Shown: piece by piece, positions 61,398 to 64,000 of the stretch
Layout of the letters: each line of letters opens with the position of its first letter
Position numbering within the stretch: position 1 is the first letter of the stretch
Origin: Paraburkholderia sp.
GTDB taxonomy: Bacteria; Pseudomonadota; Gammaproteobacteria; Burkholderiales; Burkholderiaceae
Direction of reading: 5' to 3'
NCBI RefSeq assembly: GCF_028283785.1
Contig: NZ_JAPWKB010000018.1
Location: 124,001-188,000 of the forward strand
Length of the DNA: 64,000 nucleotides
Notes under the pieces: model-generated
Databases searched by the model: none
The model's input: the letters and a program-made list of their open reading frames with translations, nothing else
Told to the model about the DNA's origin: nothing
Program-made: the position numbers and the translations under genes

Positions 61398-61901
61398 ATG
61401 GCTGACTTCCGTCTTTGGTCCGACGAGTTTCCGCTGAACGGCTTCATGCCGAAAGCGCAGGAATTCGACGACAAATCGTTCGGCGTCGATGGCGAGAACA
61501 TTTCGCCGGCCTTGCAATGGGAAGGCGCACCGTCCGACGCGCAAAGTTTCGCGCTGACCGTCTACGATCCCGACGCGCCCACGGGCAGCGGCTTCTGGCA
61601 CTGGGTACTCGTCAACATTCCGCCCGACGTGCGCTCGCTGCCGCGCAACGCAGGCAAGGCCGACGGCACGCTGCTGCCGCCGGGCGCGCTGCAACTGCGC
61701 AACGATTACGGCACCGTCGGCTTCGGTGGCGCCGCGCCGCCGCGTGGCGACAAGGCGCATCGCTATATCTTCCGCTTGCATGCGCTGAAGGTGCCGCATC
61801 TGCCGCTCAACGCCGACGTCACGAATGCAATCGCGCGTTTCATGACGCATCTGAACGAAGTCGATTCGACCGCTTACACCGGCATGTACCAGTTGAAGTG
61901 A
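61398..61901 (+). CDS. YbhB/YbcL-family Raf-kinase-inhibitor-like (PEBP) protein
   Basis: A 167-residue PEBP-fold protein. Marks: SPALQWEGAPSDAQSFALTVYDPDAPTG, the FWHWVLVNIPPDVRSLP motif, and GAAPPRGDKAHRYIFRLHAL. Bacterial members bind small anionic ligands; the physiological role is unclear. No signal peptide, so cytosolic. GAAGGAGG lies 8 nt before the ATG at 61398. Confidence 0.93.
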   Translation: MADFRLWSDEFPLNGFMPKAQEFDDKSFGVDGENISPALQWEGAPSDAQSFALTVYDPDAPTGSGFWHWVLVNIPPDVRSLPRNAGKADGTLLPPGALQLRNDYGTVGFGGAAPPRGDKAHRYIFRLHALKVPHLPLNADVTNAIARFMTHLNEVDSTAYTGMYQLK

Positions 61902-62058
61902 CCTTCGACGGCGGCGGCGGTCGCGCATCGCCGGACCGCTGAATCGATCGTCGCCCGATGACGGCGCAATGCCGCACGACATCCTCCGATGCCGCGCCGG
62001 CATTGCGCCGCGTGACCGTTCACAACGACAACAACCACGACGACCACACCACCGCACG

Positions 62059-63574
62059 ATGCACGCATCATCTTCCGGCGACGCCCGCTCGCCCTCCTCT
62101 CGCGACGATCCGTCGGATCGCGCCGATCAGTCCGCTGAACCCCAAGCCGCCGCCGAGGCCACCCGCACCGCCGACGACGCCGTGACCGCCGAGCTCACCT
62201 CAACGCCCAACACGTCTGCCGATCAGGACGAACCCGGCCTGGCCATTCCGCAGCGCTATTGGGCGATTCTGGTGGTGGCGCTCGGGATTACGCTGGCCGT
62301 GCTCGACGGCGCGATCGCGAACGTCGCGTTGCCGACGATCGCGCGCGATCTCAAGGCGAGCGCGGCCGGATCGATCTGGGTGGTGAACGCGTATCAGCTG
62401 GCGATCACGATCTCGCTGTTGCCGCTTGCATCGCTGGGCGACCGGATCGGCTATCGACGGATTTATCTATCGGGGCTGGCGTTGTTCACGGTCGCATCGT
62501 TCGGATGCGCATTATCGGACTCGCTGACGACGCTCGCCGCCGCGCGGGTGATCCAAGGTTTCGGCGCAGCCGGGATCATGAGCGTGAACACCGCGCTGGT
62601 GCGGATGATTTATCCGCGCAAGCAGCTCGGACTCGGCGTGGCGATCAACGCGATGGTGGTTGCGGTGGCGTCGGCGGTTGGGCCGACCGTGGCGTCGGGC
62701 GTGCTGGCGGTGACATCGTGGCCGTGGCTGTTCGCGATCAACGTACCGATCGGCGTCGCGGCGGTTTGCGTCGGGCTAAAGGCTCTGCCGCGCAACAATC
62801 GCAACGACGCACCGTACGACTATCTGAGCGCGGTGATGAACGCGTTCGTGTTCGGTCTGCTGATCTTTGCCGTCGATGGCATCAGCCACGGCGAGCGGGC
62901 CGTTTTCGTGATCGGCGAGTTGATTGCGGCGGTAGCGATCGGCTACTTCTTTGTCCGTCGACAGTTATCGCAACCCGCGCCGTTGGTTGCCCGTCGATCT
63001 GCTGCGCATTCCGATATTCGCGTTGTCGGTGGGGACGTCGATCTGTTCGTTTGCCGCGCAGATGCTGGCGTTCGTCTCGTTGCCGTTCATGTTGCAGGAC
63101 ATGTTGGGGTTGTCGCAGGTTCAGACGGGCTTGCTGATGACGCCGTGGCCGCTCGTGATCGTGGTGGTGGCACCGCTCGCGGGGGTGTTGTCGGATCGGG
63201 TGTCGGCGGGTTTGCTGGGCGGCGTGGGCCTGGCGATTTTCGCAGTTGGCTTGTTGTTGCTGGCGACGGTGGGCGCGCATCCGGCGCCATTCGATATTGC
63301 TTGGCGGATGGCGGTGTGTGGCGCTGGGTTCGGGATTTTTCAATCGCCGAATAATCGGGCGATGCTGTCGGCCGCGCCGAAGTCGCGGAGTGGCGGTGCG
63401 AGCGGGATGTTGGGGACAGCGCGGTTGACCGGCCAGACGGTGGGGGCGGCGTTAGTGGCGTTGGTGTTTGAGGTTGCGCCTGCGCGCGGGCCGGTGATTG
63501 TGCTTTATGTGGCGGCGGGGTTTGCGGTGGTGGCGATGGGGGTTAGTTTGGGGAGAATACGGGTAAGGGTTTGA
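62059..63574 (+). pseudogene. DHA2-type MFS drug transporter, frameshifted
   Basis: The 5' frame reads to about residue 308 (disordered N-terminus of about 70 residues, then AILVVALGITLAVLDGAIANVALPTIA, LASLGDRIGYRRIYLSGLAL, RVIQGFGAAGIMSVN, up to FFVRRQLSQPAPL). The rest of the protein continues in another frame, LPVDLLRIPIFALSVGTSIC through to GRIRVRV. Removing one G near 62985 (cgttggttgc) joins them into a continuous 504-residue 14-TM DHA2 transporter. Either the gene is broken in this strain or this is a sequencing error. Family: EmrB/QacA multidrug efflux. Confidence 0.85.
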
Positions 63575-63670
63575 TTTGGTTTTTGATTTGGTTTGGTTTT
63601 TGGTTTGGCCTGGCTCGGTTCGGGTGTCCCGTTTTCACGTCGGTTTGCCTGGTTCGTCCCTGTGCGGGAC
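63575..63670. repeat. GT-rich low-complexity stretch after the MFS gene
   Basis: Repeated tttggttt / gatttgg words from 63570 to about 63615 follow the stop codon directly. No coding potential was seen. Confidence 0.6.
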
Positions 63671-63722
63671 CGCACCTACTTTTCTTTGCTCGCGCAAAGA
63701 AAAGTAGGCAAAAGAAAGCGCG
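63650..63722. repeat. palindromic repetitive extragenic element
   Basis: A perfect 15-bp inverted repeat, CCTACTTTTCTTTGC-tcgc-GCAAAGAAAAGTAGG (63675-63689 with 63694-63708), flanked by a CCCTGTGCGGGACCGCA lead-in and a gcaaaagaaagcg tail. I recall near-identical palindromes many times in Paraburkholderia and Burkholderia intergenic regions, so it is probably a dispersed REP-like element (recollection, not searched). Confidence 0.75.
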
Positions 63723-64000
63723 TTTACCTCGCGCTTCGTAGCGAGTGGCGTCTAGTATTTTTCGGGTAGTGGACCGCGCACGTTTTGACTCGGCGGTCCG
63801 TTTGGCGTGGTGGTCCGCGCCCGCACATCCCGCCCGCTTCGCGGCGGTAGCCCACTTCAAAAACCCATTTTCGCCACGCTATGTTTCGGTCTTTTCGACT
63901 GCTCCGGCGTCCGCCCCGAAGCGCGGTTTTGCCTTCGTCTGGACGATTCCGGCGTCGGCTCAAAGCCCGGTTTTCACCACGCGATTTGCCAGCCGTCACG
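63723..64000. other. non-coding flank of the repeat element
   Basis: No gene is supported to the window edge. A minus-strand ORF spans this (63724-63999), but its Arg-rich content looks like readthrough of a repeat. Phrases such as cgcttcgcggcggtagcccac and ccacgcgatttgcc fit repeat-associated intergenic DNA. Confidence 0.5.

Noticed and set aside
61969..62058. Upstream extension of the MFS gene
   Set aside because: Added residues are low-complexity and no ribosome site supports the earlier start.
63724..63999. 91-residue minus-strand ORF
   Set aside because: Lies in repeat-associated DNA, is Arg-rich and lacks a ribosome site; similar ORFs are common artefacts around such elements.

Overview
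The window looks like a stretch of a Burkholderiaceae chromosome, most likely Paraburkholderia or a close relative (inference). It is GC-rich throughout. It carries an intracellular polyhydroxybutyrate depolymerase, a very long second-type FtsK, chorismate lyase, a Uup ABC-F protein, and many small Burkholderia-style hypothetical genes. Near the right edge it has a palindromic extragenic element of a kind I recall from this group. About 48 protein genes and one tRNA gene can be supported. No IS element, integrase, prophage or CRISPR array was seen; the window is mostly housekeeping and metabolic DNA.

Layout. 1-6.5 kb (minus strand): the N-terminal part of the RNA helicase RhlE, a thiamine-diphosphate enzyme/aldehyde dehydrogenase operon, an MliC-type lysozyme-inhibitor lipoprotein, a tiny lipoprotein and purT. 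6.6-12.6 kb (plus): a META/HslJ lipoprotein and a 1686-residue FtsK with a huge Ala/Pro-rich linker. 12.7-19.2 kb: a secreted lactonase, a DUF3096 micro-protein, a GH15 glucoamylase/trehalase-like enzyme, phaZ and a TetR regulator. 19.4-24.8 kb: an rnfB-nth-DUF1841 cluster, two monohaem cytochromes c that look like a split cytochrome c4, and a divergent MoxR/VWA (CoxE-like) pair. 24.9-31.1 kb: a BenE-type transporter, transaldolase, a VOC protein, a FUSC transporter and a DUF3311/sodium:solute symporter pair. 31.4-35.9 kb: an overlapping ubiC / deoxyinosine-glycosylase / spermidine-synthase-like operon, a TPR-glycosyltransferase and a repeat-built small protein with a TTG start. 36-42.4 kb: htpG, a MocR regulator with candidate direct-repeat operators, a VOC protein, and an aminotransferase-ridA operon. 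42.8-47.3 kb: a GGDEF-EAL protein, chrA and a CopD-family membrane protein. 47.6-54.5 kb: topoisomerase IV (parE-parC) and uup. 54.7-58.7 kb: a DUF4399 protein, rubredoxin, tRNA-Arg(CCU), small proteins, a YfcG/YghU-type GST and a CsbD protein. 58.8-64 kb: a Dcm-type cytosine methyltransferase with Vsr, a YbhB/YbcL protein, a DHA2-type MFS gene broken by an apparent one-base frameshift, and a repeat region.

How the genes work together. Clear functional pairs are parE-parC, dcm-vsr (methylation plus repair of the T:G mismatches it causes), aminotransferase-ridA (the RidA deaminase clears enamine/imine by-products of PLP enzymes), DUF3311-symporter with ATGA-overlapping genes, MoxR-VWA, and rnfB-nth (in E. 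coli nth closes the rsx operon; here only the RnfB-like subunit remains). Eleven hairpin terminators mark unit ends, several of them bidirectional between convergent genes.

Limits. Everything is read from sequence motifs without database searches. Start codons were chosen from family-typical N-termini and visible Shine-Dalgarno sequences. No strongly convincing novel defence or biosynthetic system was found. The best leads are the orphan RnfB-Nth pair, the split cytochrome c4, the duplicated-repeat small protein, the FtsK linker, the candidate MocR operator and the octamer tandem repeats.
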